From contig JAJNNX010000026.1 in assembly GCA_023159155.1 (NCBI GenBank), positions 372,001 through 436,000 of the forward strand: a DNA stretch of 64,000 bases, in the 5' to 3' direction. Every line of letters starts with the position of its first letter. The first letter of the stretch is position 1. Below, in pieces: positions 34,374 through 46,285 of the stretch. This DNA comes from Ustulina deusta (taxonomy: Eukaryota; Ascomycota; Sordariomycetes; Xylariales; Xylariaceae). Position numbers and translations under genes: made by a program. A model generated the notes under the pieces. It searched no databases and was not told where the DNA came from. It saw only the letters and a program-made list of their open reading frames with translations.

Positions 34374-35219
34374 ATGTCGTGTTGAGCTGTATGTTCTAGA
34401 CGAGTATAAGGTCGACGAAGTTTGGAGTTTATGAGCAAAATTCTAATGTTTGCATTGACGATACCCCCAGGGTGGCCAAGAGATGTGATCGCCCCGGGAT
34501 TGAACGAAGTTTCATTCCTCAAGGGCTGTATGAGGCCATACGGACCACTTGTTTAGTTTAGACCAATACCACTGTTTCGATTCTCACAGATATCTTCCCA
34601 TTCGCTGCTAACGATATGAGATGTAATTATTTTGTACCGTAGGGTGACTAGTTTTGAAGGCCGAGGCCCTCGATTCTGTCACTTTGCTTCTTTGAATCAC
34701 CGCCTGAATTGTCGCCCTTCAGCTCGTCTCCCTTCGGCGTTAGCATCACCTCAAGGCTGTAGTCGTTATAATCCTCTCCGCAGCCAGATTGCGGCAGAAG
34801 CCGCCTCAGTTGACAGGGTAATCCCTTGCATCACGGTCACCTCAGGAGCCGGCGTTCTGTTTGGCTTTACACGGGAAGATTCGACGTCGTTACGTGTTTC
34901 ATGCGCGGCGATCTCAAATACATTATTGGCAAGGTGTGCATGCCCCCTCAAGAGTGAGGATGTATTCTCACGTTGTAGTAGAGACTTCAGCCGCACCACC
35001 ACTCCGACTTACGTTGCTTCTAAGTCTCGGACACTCTTTTCCCTCTGACGACCATGGCCTATAGTCGGCGTCTAGAGTTCTCGAATGCGAAAATAGGACC
35101 CGCCCCTCCCCCTTTTCAATGCCTCCTATGCACATGGGAGAGGTGTGGTGTGGTCGATCTCGTGTTCGTAGGGGGAGTATTTGCTCCAGCCTAAGTTACG
35201 TGCCTACTGCCGCGTTTGA
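34374..35219. other. Intergenic DNA with a possible decayed coding tract
   Basis: No intact gene. On the minus strand, 34830-34648 stays open for 60 codons and ends with an acidic, gene-like tail (KGDELKGDNSGGDSKKQSD). An adjacent frame (35002-34766) is also open. Together these could be remnants of a broken gene. I do not recognise a family. Confidence 0.35.
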
Positions 35220-35426
35220 CCTCCATCGGCAGCTATACAAATACACGCCTATGAAACACCAAAAGGCAGGTTCCGTCCGATCCCAGAGCTCCTGGGCAAC
35301 ATATTAACTCATCTTTAAGATCCTCATATTACGGACCGCACCACGGTGTTCGATCCCTGTCTCGAAGAGTGTTGCCGACGAAGTCGAGATATCGAGCGAC
35401 GGAAAACCGAAGGATATCGCAATTGA
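35220..35426 (+). pseudogene. F-box-like gene remnant with internal stop
   Basis: A plus-strand frame of 32 codons ends in IPELLGNILTHL, which resembles the first helix of an F-box. It runs into a TAA at 35316-35318, then stays open for 35 codons with an Arg/Glu-rich, coding-like composition. No start codon or intact continuation is visible. Downstream (about 35600-35718) another short open tract follows on the same strand. F-box assignment is weak and based on the helix pattern only. Confidence 0.3.
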
Positions 35427-36021
35427 ACGTATTTGGCCATCTCAATAACCCAGCGCCCCTTCGGGATTTAAGCTTGCGCTCTTCAGCGTAATGAAATGGA
35501 CAGCTAGTCACATTTTGCAAAGTCGATTTCTTTGCTAACTCCTGTCCGCCGCCAGGAGGGATCCTTGCTACGTCCTAGTGGAACTTAGAATGCATTATTC
35601 CTCGGCAAAGTTGACCTGCTCACGCACGACATGCGGCCCAATGCTCAGGCGCTTCGTTGGCTAATATCCTCGGGGTTCTTAGTATGCTATGAGAGAATCA
35701 GGCTCTTCTGAGACGAATTCTCCGGCCTCGTCTAGCGTTCTTGTGGCTTTTTCTGTCGGTGTCTGGGAACGAGATACGCAATGAATCACTGTTTGTGGAC
35801 TACAGGTACTCGTCAAATTGGCGTTCGAGCCATCTCTTTTTGGCATCGGCCAGGGGCTGGATGATCTCAGATCAATGGAGACAAGTGCATGTCTTGGAAG
35901 AGTTGATATGGTGATGCTGGTCAGTCGTGAATACCGACCACAGGGCAAATGGACAAAACCCTGACCAACGCCGTCGCCCGCGTATGAAGATGTCTCAGTT
36001 CGGGTTCCTGAGCCTTCTGTC
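35427..36021. other. Spacer between two gene remnants
   Basis: Between two broken reading frames. Short open tracts occur, for example plus strand about 35600-35718 and minus strand 36032-35679, but none has a recognisable motif. Confidence 0.4.
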
Positions 36022-36441
36022 CTAAAATACACTCCTATTTAGTTTATCCCGGTCGATCTCCTCAGGCCGGGATAAAAGAGAGACACCAAAGACAGCGGGG
36101 GCATGTAGAAAGTACTGAGGGAACGGGCTCACGAGGCTTCCGTCGCATATTCCTGCATTCCAGAATATAACTCCTAGAGGTCCGACCTGACGCGTCTTGA
36201 TACACGCATCTGGATTGATTTCTTTGTCCGTATACCATCGGCGTCGGTAGATATTAGCACTGGCAAAAAGCCGCTCTCGTTGAGCCAACTATTTTGCTTC
36301 TGAGTATATTGGAATCGATATATCCCTTACGAAATCCGCTACTATTAAAGGCGGTGAGTTAGTCACATCCATTACCTCGTGAACCTCCTCGTGGATATCA
36401 CCAATATGTATCTCCCACGAAGGAGCTTCAACATCAGACAT
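36022..36441 (-). pseudogene. Broken reading frame of unknown family, one in-frame stop
   Basis: From an ATG at 36441 the frame reads 50 codons, meets TAG at 36291-36289, and continues open for 88 more codons to a stop at 36022. Both halves have protein-like composition, for example MSDVEAPSWEIHIGD in the first and YRRRWYTDKEINPDA in the second. A CAG-to-TAG change would explain the break. I do not recognise the family. Chance open frames of this length remain possible. Confidence 0.3.
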
Positions 36442-39400
36442 TACCCGATCTACTGAAACTGGAGACGAATCTCGCTACTGACGGTATTAGTATAGAGCGT
36501 TCCTCGCTGCGGTGGTTTTTGGGGGGAAACCGACATCACTATAATCATCGTTTCGCTGTGTCTCGAGCTGATCGCTGCAGTTGCAAATTTCAAATGTGAT
36601 GCAAATAGCCCTCCCTGCCTGAGACAGTGACAAGTCTGTTATCTGGCCCCGAAAAGGTCGCGTGGCGAGGAAGAGATAGCCTGTCTATCCCTTATTCTGG
36701 AGAGTAGAACATACTACTCCTCCGGGTAGCTGTAGATCGCATCTCGGTTGCCACGAGGGAATCGGATTTTGGGGGAGGGAGGCATCGACTTCTAATCCAA
36801 ATGACGAGAAATCCGTTTACTATTTACTAAGCACCCTTATCGTTGCGTTTTCTCGTAGTGTTTTTGATCGACAAATAAAACATATGCGTTTCCTTGGCAA
36901 GGAAGAGGTAAAGACGGTTCACTCATCACATATCCGTGAATATCTTATCATATATAAACACTGCAGGAATTCGTGCTCTACTTATGCCGAGTTACTACCC
37001 TAACGAATAACAGGCTTTCTGGATTACATATATTGGATATTCCTGCTCTAATTACCCTTTCTAGGCCTATGGCAACGACTATTATTGTTCATGTTTCAAG
37101 TACATACATGGAAACCCAAGATAAATCTTCACTACAACTTTCCTGATTAGGGAGGGATGCAGACGATTAATTCTTCTTAAATGTGGCAAGTCTCAACCGA
37201 ACTGGATCTCCGACTCATCTTTGAACGATAGTAACTTGTCATGTCACTCCATTGGATCCTCCCTCGTCTTGGCTCACATACAAGCCACATATATCAAAGG
37301 ATATAGAATAGTTCGCAATAATGGAAGAACTTAAGTATGGCTAGCGAAGATACAACGTCATATCATTCGTCATAGAATATGTGACCAGAAAACAAATAGA
37401 GTATCTCGTATATTGTCGCAGAGATCACCAGTGCGTAGCTCTGGGCTTCTTGCGCTGCAACGTATACTCACAATATACCCTATCATGCCCATCCAGACAC
37501 CATATCCCGTTCAATCCGCCTAGACTCTGTTGAAATGCACCCGTAAGGTCGGTTCGGATAGAAGAGACGGCGTACCCGAAATATATAACGGTTTGAGGCC
37601 ATCAGAGAAAGACCGGACGCCAGCGGCGATGTGAAAGGGATTGGCATTCAGGCATATCATTTCAGGAGATGGGCTGAGTATAGGTTGGTTTTAGAATAGC
37701 TACGATACTCGGGGTTATGATTTCAGCCTCTTTAAATGTCCACTACTTGAAACTAAACAGATTCATGAGTCGATGATCGAAGGGGTGTATGTATAGCTTG
37801 CGATAGATGTGATAAGAATGAGCCATAACCTACTATCGCAAGAACTTAATGCGCAGGGAGTAATCTGTCGCGTGCTCTATATCATAGTCGATAAATTATA
37901 GGATGATGTTATTGCGGTAGCAGATGACAACATGTCTTATTGCTCACGAGTAAATATACCACCAAGTGAGGTGTTCGATCACCCCGGTACCAAAATCTAC
38001 GTGCATGGCGCATCCATACTCACGGTATCGCGGCAGAAAATTCAATGAGTGGTGGTCAGACTCCTCAGCGAAAGCTTCTATCGACTATCCAAGATTCCGA
38101 TGGGAAATCGAGCCGCAGCGCTTCATGATCTAGATACGATGACTACCCAAGGAACATTATTCGGAGAAATCACACCAGAGCGGCCAACACACCCGACAGC
38201 CTTCAGATCTCCTAGAGGTATCCTACGATCGTCACTGTCCCCCGACGACTATCGATGCGCCCAATAGACCCCGATGAGAGCTGATATGCGCGAGGTGATG
38301 GCCTCGCACAACAACGCCTCACCGTAGAATTGCCCGTACGCACGCCAGTTACATAACACCTGCAGGATCGATTGAAACCCGAAATCTCCAGCACGTGTAG
38401 GTATCCTCTCACCCTGCGCGAAAGGTCCGAGGGAGACACGTGAGCGATGCAAAAGAAAAAGCTCCTCTGCCACGCTCGGACATGGCCATGCACGCACGCG
38501 CCTCGATGGCATCACCAGAGAGGTAAGTTATATTAAGCCGTCTCGGAGGCCCGTTTCACCGCTCAATTCCCAAGCAACACTTCGACGGCATCTCCTTCTC
38601 GACGGCATCAGACGAGACGCTAGTGCAGAGATTTCCCATCGCCACGGAGTGTCGTGTAGCGTACCTAGTGTGATGTCCGCGTTCTCAGCCATCGGCTGAG
38701 CCGGAAATAAGAGCTGTTTCGGCTTTCTTCTAAGCCCAGGAGGAGCGATTCTCGTGCAACTAGCGTATCCTAATTGCAGAGCACGTCCGTTTTGCAACCG
38801 TCATACGATCGATCATGCATGGCGTGATGCCTGCGAGTTTTAACATACCCGGGCCAGGATGAACCCTCGGGAGGGAGGATCGTGTAGCGGCTTTAGTCTC
38901 TCAGACGGGGCCAGAAATAACATAGCTAGGCTAGGTGATTTATTTCTCAAACCACGGGATCCCGGTTTGCAAAAAGTAGCGTATAGCAATTATACTAGTG
39001 TAGTGTAGATGCCGCCGCAATTACACGATATGGACAAATTGTTTTACATCGGCCATGCGCGAGACAGCGTGTGCGGTCGCCGTTTTACCATATTATTCGC
39101 TGTCCTTCATGCACCAGTATGGCATGGGGGCTAGCCAGTGCCCTACAGCACAGCATTCACGATTGACGGTGTTGCTTCGGGCGAAAGGCAGCAGTGGACA
39201 TGCTATTTAATCATCCAAGTACCTATCGCCAGCAACAAGGAAACATGCGCGCGAAGAGAAACAAGTCAAAGCGGACGATCGGTCGATCTCCCTTCGCCAC
39301 GGATACGGTCCTATTTGTCGGGAGAGGAGGAAGCGATGCGCGACAAAACAAGATTGTCCAAGAACCAACCCTAACCCTAACCCTTCTCATAAAATTTTTG

Positions 39401-42400
39401 TTGACCGGATTATCCTCCGGCATCCCGGGCATCACAGATGTATACTAGCATATACATATGCGTATATATATATGTATGTAGTGTAGAGAGATGGCAACGG
39501 GCGGATTCGGTGGGAAAATCCACCAACGACGATATTTTCGGCAGACGTCATAGACGCAGTAAAACGGCCACGCAGTCTGTCGTATACTAGTAAAAGGGCC
39601 TATTTCCTGCGGGAAAACAAGTCAAACAAAATTAACATAGTGGTGGAATGCGGGTTGACGTGCAAAAAAAAGACTCGCCTAGGTATTCCTGCATACATAC
39701 CCAAGATACTCTAACCTGCGTATCTAGCCTGCCTACTTAGCTACATATTACGGTCGTGTGTACCTGGCCACACACATCCGTGGGTACAGGGGTATGGACG
39801 TACAGTATTTCCCTGCACATGCGGACTCGGGATGGAAAAAACAAGGTAGCGAGCGGTCTACACGATATGGTACATATCACACTACGCCAGACTAGTAAAG
39901 CAGAATAGGCGCTCACATGCTCTTTCGTCTAGTTTGCCTCCTTACAGTAGTACGCTACAGCAGTCGACGTGATCCGGCAATTCGAAGTGGGACCAACGGT
40001 TCCGCTTCCATCTTCGTCGAGGAGCTGGCGTTAAAGGGCGGAATACCGCTCTTGGATTTCGCAATGAATACCTAACCTAGTGCACCTAACCGAATTAACT
40101 GACAATTTGCCGCCGCGAAGTCCTTTACGGTCTAGCGTATCCAAGTTACCTAAGTTAGATCTTGCTAAAATTCCCTCCTCTCGATAACTAGTGTAATTCG
40201 AAGGAGACCAGAGCGCCAGGGAGTATACAAGATGATCTTCTTGGCCTCTTCTTCACCTTGGAAGTAAAAAGAACTTAACAAGTTTGGCGACGTGCTTTTA
40301 TTTCGCGGCCTCATCGCCAGCTCTAAAGTATGTATCTGACTTAGCTATTTCTGTCTGAACGCCCGCACTTCTTTCTTCTCGAGGGCTCCATAGAATTCTA
40401 TCAAGTGGAACAAAACGGAGGAAAATGGACAACAAGCACTGGATTTACTTACTACACTACTAACATATATTTCCCTATACTGCTCGGTCTGACGCTAGTT
40501 ACGCGCGAAGTCTTGTGAAAGCTGCAAAATGGATAGCAAGGTAAAAGAAGTGGAGAGTAGTATGCAAGGTATCTCTCTTTCCCTCGTCGAAGGAGGATAT
40601 CTGTTTGCACAATCTGGACGTAATATCAACTTTTAGCTTGAATCGAACCCAGACCGCCGTGACCTGGAGTACAGGAGGTAGTTTCCATCGATTACATACA
40701 TGTGTAACATACCAGGCTTGCAGGGCTTGAATGTATGTCATTACCTGCGAGCTTAGTTAGTTCAGTTCCTACACTCTCGTAGTGGCCCAGGGGCCCTGGA
40801 ATGGGACTTGGGTCCCACCGAAATAGCTTCATTGCTCGAATAGGCATTGATAAGGCCCACAAACTTGGGTATCGAAGGTGGATATCCTCCGAGGGTTTGG
40901 AAAGATCCTTTCGTTAAAACTTCTCTTTTACTGTAAGTGGTAAAGGAGTGAATACCTAGTCCAGGGGAGAACCGTAACGACTGGGTAGGCATACCTAGGT
41001 AGATCCATGAAATTAGTGACCATGGATAAATCGGACGAACCCTTACAATATCGTCGGTATATGGCATGTGATACCGATAATAGCAGGCTATTTTTAAGTC
41101 ACACAGACCTACTTAGTAAGCCTGATCCCAACCACTGGCGGTCGAGGTAGAGTTTCATGTTCATCGTCCCGGCCGTGGTGAGGTTGATCCTGAACCCGCC
41201 GCCGGTACTTGAAATAGATACCTTGTCGTTGCTCCGCTTTCACGCTGATGATAAATTATGCAACGTCGGGTGAGGCTTATTAGTGATAGGTACGATGTTG
41301 GCCGTGATCGAGACGCCGCAATCATACTGGACCGTCCGCGCCCTTGTCCTACCCCGGGTTTTGAAGCCGGGCCGAAAGGGATGAGGCTAGCGGCACAACA
41401 CTTGCTACACAAGTTAGGAGGATCGAGGTGCCTGATCTTGCACTGGTTTGAGGGTGTGGGCGGAGGCGACCGATTTCGGCAAGATAGGAGAAATAACAAG
41501 CAAGATGTAACGAACCTTTTGTTGTGGTAGGCTACTTGCTTGACGGTCGCCTGTTTGCGAGGCTGGATGACCTGGTCAGAATAGATCGGATAGATATTTG
41601 TTCAAGACGCAACGTGACGTGACATGGCCTGACTGCCTTGCCTCGCCTTACTTTGCCTTAATGTGGCATGCTGTTCCCCAGTCAGCCATGTAGTCAGTCG
41701 AGTTACTGGCCTGGTAGTCTTCACTCACATTCATCTTTTCGGTCTGTTTCTCGGCATTCGAGCACGGTTTGGGCAGCCACCAGACTAACCATAATTAATG
41801 TTAGCCTGTCCACTTCCCCAGATTTTTACTAATGACCAGCAGGAGCAATACTCACACCACCCACTAACGAAATGATTTGTGAAACAAACTTGGGCAAAAT
41901 AAAAGAAGTCCCTGGAGGAGCTCGGAGGTAAAATCTAAGAACCCACATCATCGCCCGGGATGCAGCATCGGACATGGTAACATTATTCCGGTATATTTGC
42001 TGCAAGTTCCTAACCCTTGTCGCTGATATACCAAGGTAAGAATACACACCCAGAAGACTGTGAGGATTGACGTGGGGTAATATTGACCTTTGAGGACCCC
42101 GCTCAATAACCTTGATCCGCCCCTGACGATGAGGCTGAGGCGCTGGAATTGCATGCATTGATGAGCCGGCTGGATTTTCTTTGTGCCTCGGCACTCCTGA
42201 AGCTAATCCCCTTTCATCCTTCGGTGGTTAGAGCATGGGAAGTCCAGACGAATGATTGGAAATATTCTCGTCTGAAACACAATAAATAGCACACCCAAAT
42301 TACACAATATGCATGTATAAACAAGAGCAAAGCGAGTGACGCCAAGATTATTTACGCGCCTTGCAAGCCTCCCACGCGCGTTAAAACGGCTAGCTAAGAT

Positions 42401-44387
42401 TGTTCTCTAGTTGGCGCCCCGGGTGGGTTTATGCCAGGTCATTCGGTCTAATGTCGGGCTCGTCACGGGTCTAACGGAAGGAAAATGAAGTCTAGATATC
42501 TGAAATCCATTGCTGACGATGAGTTAGTGTATTGACATCTGATGATGCTGGATGAATACCCCTTACCCTGTGTTGCTCGTCGGTCATGCCGATCAATGCT
42601 CAAAATCGCCTCTTACCACATCCTAGTCAGTCATTAGCCACAGAGGCGTCGCATCTTCCTGGTGAGCAGCCGAAGGATCAGGAACCAGTCAAGACAAATC
42701 CCTGATCTAGGAATCATGCAAGTTTTCAAGAAAAGGCACCAAGATCTCAAGCTAACACGGTTTCTGATCATTTAGCCGATGAGGTGGACCATAACCGCAA
42801 ATAAGTTGTACATACGGTCTTACCGATGGGATGATAGTAGGAACCCAATCCCTCGAATTGGCATCCTCAACGGCCCCCACTTACATGAAAGGGGTCGAGG
42901 GCGCAAACAACGCTGGGCCGTGTGTTCCTTACGCGGTACAACTTGCCACTTAACGCGGTCCCCTCCTCTTGAATTCCACCGACCTACCCGAGCGGCACGT
43001 ATTACTGGAGAGGCGCGATGACGGAGCTATTGAGGCTGCTTAGTTGTGCGACATTCACAACAATTCTCGCGCTCTCTCTCTCCACACACAGCATACATGT
43101 GAGACGTACCAGCGCCATCGGCCATGATTGAATGAGGGTAAGCGGAACAGTGCCTAGCAAGCGACATGATGTGTTGATATGTTGTGATATAGAGTCAATA
43201 TGTGTGAGAATCACTAGTGTCATAAAGTGCGTAACAAATGAAGTTTGCAGGGGAGTCGAGAGACTCTGATTGTGTAGGTTTTGAGACGCGGGTAGTATTT
43301 TCTAGATCCATGAATTTGGGGATATATGATGGGCCAGCTCGGAATATTTGTGTAGGTACTGACAGTCGCGACTGGGACAATTATCTAGCATGGGTACTAT
43401 GATCAGTAGTGTGCTACTATGACGTCGCAGCAAGTTTGGTATCAAGCTGTGTTGGTAAAGCAGATTTATCGTTGCCTCGTTCAAGTTGACATAGCGTATT
43501 GACCCTGGATGCTGTGATGGGCATTGCCAAGTCCATGGTCGATATGGTCGAAATCCATAACTTGGCATGCAATTGTTGACTGATCTGCGTTGCTGCAGGT
43601 AGGTTTCGTGAGCCGGATCGTAACTGATCCTGCGCGAGCCTCTCCATGGGTAGTGTGTACATTACGTAGTAGTTGTTGTGCTGGTGGTCTGTGGTAGAGT
43701 GTCTGGACAGGAGTGTAGCCCCCAACAGCGGCTCAGACCGCTCGGTGTGGCTACAAGTAGAAGGGATCGGCCATCACCGGGCATATTCACCTGGAGCCGA
43801 TTCTTTGCTGTTATTGAATACCTAATACGCTTAAATACCCGTCCTGTGACCGCTCATAGCACGGGAACGGCTTATTGGAGGATTGCCGAAAGCGCATGCC
43901 AAGGCTTCTGGAATGTAACGTCACGTTGGTGCAATGGAGCAACCAATCAAGACACATGATGCACCCTTGGCGATTCACCAACAACCGTGAATGGAGTCGG
44001 GTGCCTTATGTATTCATTTTGTGCTGAGGGTCGTCACCCTCCTTGCAACATACCTACGCAGTATGTAGCACATGGTCTCGTGCGGTCGCTGTCGTTGTAT
44101 GGTGGCACTACAGCAATTCTTTCTGAGCCCTTACCCCGTCATTTGCCTCATGATAGGCAAACTTGGTGGAGGGTCGTGTAGAATGTAGGTATGAAAGAGA
44201 TGAATTGATGTCGTGACGAGACGAGGACGATTAACCAAGGACTGTGGAAGCGGCTCGACAGTCAACAGGCGAGAGAACCAGGGAAATCCCTAGAATTGAG
44301 GCGAGAATTACCGGAACGGGGAAATGTCCTTGGCGCCTAGACCGTTATACCAGGTCAGAACCCAGTCGATTTTGGTCCAAGGTCAGA
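36442..44387. other. Gene-free region
   Basis: Nearly 8 kb without a supported gene. Parts (36.4-38.0 kb, 40-41 kb) are AT-rich. It contains an interstitial telomere repeat at 39367-39384 and an (AT)n-type run near 39465. TAGTGTAG-type motifs occur at about 38995 and 39477. Small open frames on both strands overlap one another and lack motifs. Confidence 0.5.
39367..39384. repeat. Interstitial telomere repeat
   Basis: Exactly three copies of AACCCT (TTAGGG on the other strand), the standard filamentous-fungal telomere unit, sit inside the window far from any visible chromosome end. Confidence 0.85.
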
Positions 44388-44850
44388 CACAGAGAAGAGT
44401 CTACACATAAACTGAGGGTAGCCCACCCCTGTTGACCTGAGGGTACCCGTGCTTTTTTTATGTACTAGTGCTCCACAGAATACTTTTCGCACAATCGATT
44501 AGAAATGCACGTTTAAATACATAGAACGTTTACAGCTAAGTTAATGCATATAACATATTTTATACAACAAGTGAAAGAAAATACTCTAAGGTAAGTTGTT
44601 GTTTTTAAAAAGAGAAAAGAGTAAACATATATAATTACCTTAGTAACCAAGGTTACTAATATGATTTGTATTAAAATAAATATGCAAGTATAAAATTTTA
44701 TACAAATTATGTAAATTATAAATATATCTATTTTAAAGGTATATTCTAATCGATTGTATGAAAAGTACTCTGGTACATAAAAAAAGCACGGGTACCCTCA
44801 GGTCAACAGGGGTGGGCTACCCTCAGTTTGTCTGATTACTCCACAGAGAA
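44388..44850. mobile_element. Non-autonomous inverted-repeat element, Mutator-like
   Basis: The 445-bp element at 44397-44841 is flanked by a perfect 9-bp direct repeat CACAGAGAA (44388-44396 and 44842-44850). Both ends begin with GAGT, then after a diverged stretch of the same length share a perfect 57-bp inverted repeat (44409-44465 and 44773-44829). The centre is AT-rich and carries no coding frame, with a small palindrome near 44639-44658 (TAGTAACC arms). A 9-bp duplication is typical of Mutator-like elements, so the superfamily is inferred from that alone. The perfect arms suggest a fairly recent insertion. Confidence 0.85.
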
Positions 44851-45755
44851 AGCACAACTGGCAGGAAGATTTGTGCAAAGAAGAGCTCGTGTTGTTGATC
44901 TTAGGGTGCGATGTATAAATCCCTACTAGTGTCGTAGGGATAGTCGACAAGCGTGTGTTGTCTGGTGTCACTTATCGCAGTAGTGTAGGAAGTACCCGGG
45001 TAGCTAGGTTTGCAAGTCGCCTCCCCCCGTGTAATCTTGGTTATCAGAATAGTGTAACAAAATAATGAGGTAAAAGTTAGCGTCCTTTATCAGGTCCGCG
45101 ACCTTGTTTCGGTGACCACCGCCCGCGCTCTATGCGTGATGGCGATTGGAGGGTTTCTGAAGCGCGTGCTTCTAGGAGCACAGTAGCACGCACACCGTTG
45201 TAGAACCGTCATGTTCCATTCCCCTGGAAAATAGGGTAAGGGAGAGCTGGCCGATACAAAAAGTCCATATTTTCGACTTATGTATCTGTCTGTTAATCGT
45301 ACATTTTTGCTGTACCGACCACGACTAGTCGGGATCCGAAGGCCGTCTCGCTCGAAGCCAGCCTCCAGCGCAAGACACAAACATGAAAATAGTATTCGTA
45401 GAATATATTCCTTATATGTAACTGCCTCTGAGCAGGCTCTAAGGATCGCTGCTCATCTGCTCACCAGGGCAAGACAAGACAAGACAAGACAAGACAAGGA
45501 GATATAATTCAGTGGTTGATCAAGCCGAGGCACCTAAGAAACACAATGCTTACAGTTAGACAGGGTCTATGTTAGACCCGCACTCTACCGACCTTATCAG
45601 CTTAGCTCAGTCATGACTAGAGGAGGTAACCGAGCACCCACTAGTGCATAAAATATCGTAGCCAATAATATTGGCCAACGGGGGCGGGAGAGGCGGTCGC
45701 CCAGCAGAGCTTGTTAGCGGGTACTGACATGTCCGGCATAAGCCCTGAACTCGGC
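44851..45755. other. Gene-free spacer between two inverted-repeat elements
   Basis: About 900 bp. No gene is seen. A short AAGAC tandem array lies at 45471-45498. Confidence 0.5.
45471..45498. repeat. AAGAC microsatellite
   Basis: Five tandem AAGAC units plus a partial one. Confidence 0.9.
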
Positions 45756-46285
45756 CCTGAAAGCGCCTCGGTTTTCCAGAGACGAAGATCTGATATCGGG
45801 AGACGAACCTAAACCTGTTTCGGCAATTGCCCCCAATTGTCTCCACACCCCCCTATTTCCCATACAAAATGGATTAGTCTTGGACAGTATGTGGACACCA
45901 ACAAAAATAACGGTCAGGCTTTTAGCAACTATTTATTGGTACAACAAATTAGCCTAGAACTCTACCAAAATAGAAGTATTTATAGTAGGTAAAGTACGCT
46001 ATAATTATAGTAGTAATAGTGGGTGGTGCCCTATAATTATAGCGGTATTAGTGGGTAGTGCCCTATAATTGTAGCAGTATTAGTCTTTGGCGCACTTGTT
46101 ATTTTTGGTCAATTTACGGCTAATCCCCGGTTGGTGTTCCTACCTGCTCTACAGCTCGTTAAAATAGGTCTAGTTTGTATGGGTGTGGAGCAACATGCAG
46201 CATATGTGGGGGTATTACCGTGTTGGGTTTAGGTTCGTCTCCCGATATCAGATCTTCGTCGCTGGAAAACCGAGGCGCCCTGAAA
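45756..46285. mobile_element. Non-autonomous inverted-repeat element with 7-bp target duplication
   Basis: The 516-bp element at 45763-46278 is flanked by direct repeats CCTGAAA (45756-45762 and 46279-46285). Its inverted repeats are 53 bp (45763-45815 and 46226-46278), start GCGCCTCGG and differ at one base. Similarity between arms continues weakly inward to about 45870 and 46172, where both carry CCCATACAAA in opposite orientation. No transposase frame is present. The duplication becomes 8 bp if one terminal base is counted as shared, so a hAT origin is possible but unproven. Confidence 0.82.
45995..46090. repeat. Three imperfect 32-bp tandem units inside the element
   Basis: Three consecutive units of about 32 bp each contain CTATAATTATAG or a close variant followed by GTATTAGTGGGT-type sequence. 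They lie in the centre of the inverted-repeat element. Confidence 0.8.

Noticed and set aside
38212..38797. Minus-strand frames with protein-like segments
   Set aside because: Frames shift repeatedly, lack consistent start and splice sites, and no family is recognisable.
41660..42158. Possible two-exon small protein on the minus strand
   Set aside because: A plausible frame (ATG 42158 or 41975) meets a GTGAGT donor, but the best acceptor gives an early stop and the better-looking second exon needs a poor donor.
45590..45640. tRNA-like A-box (TTAGCTCAGT)
   Set aside because: No B-box or acceptor stem follows at the right spacing.
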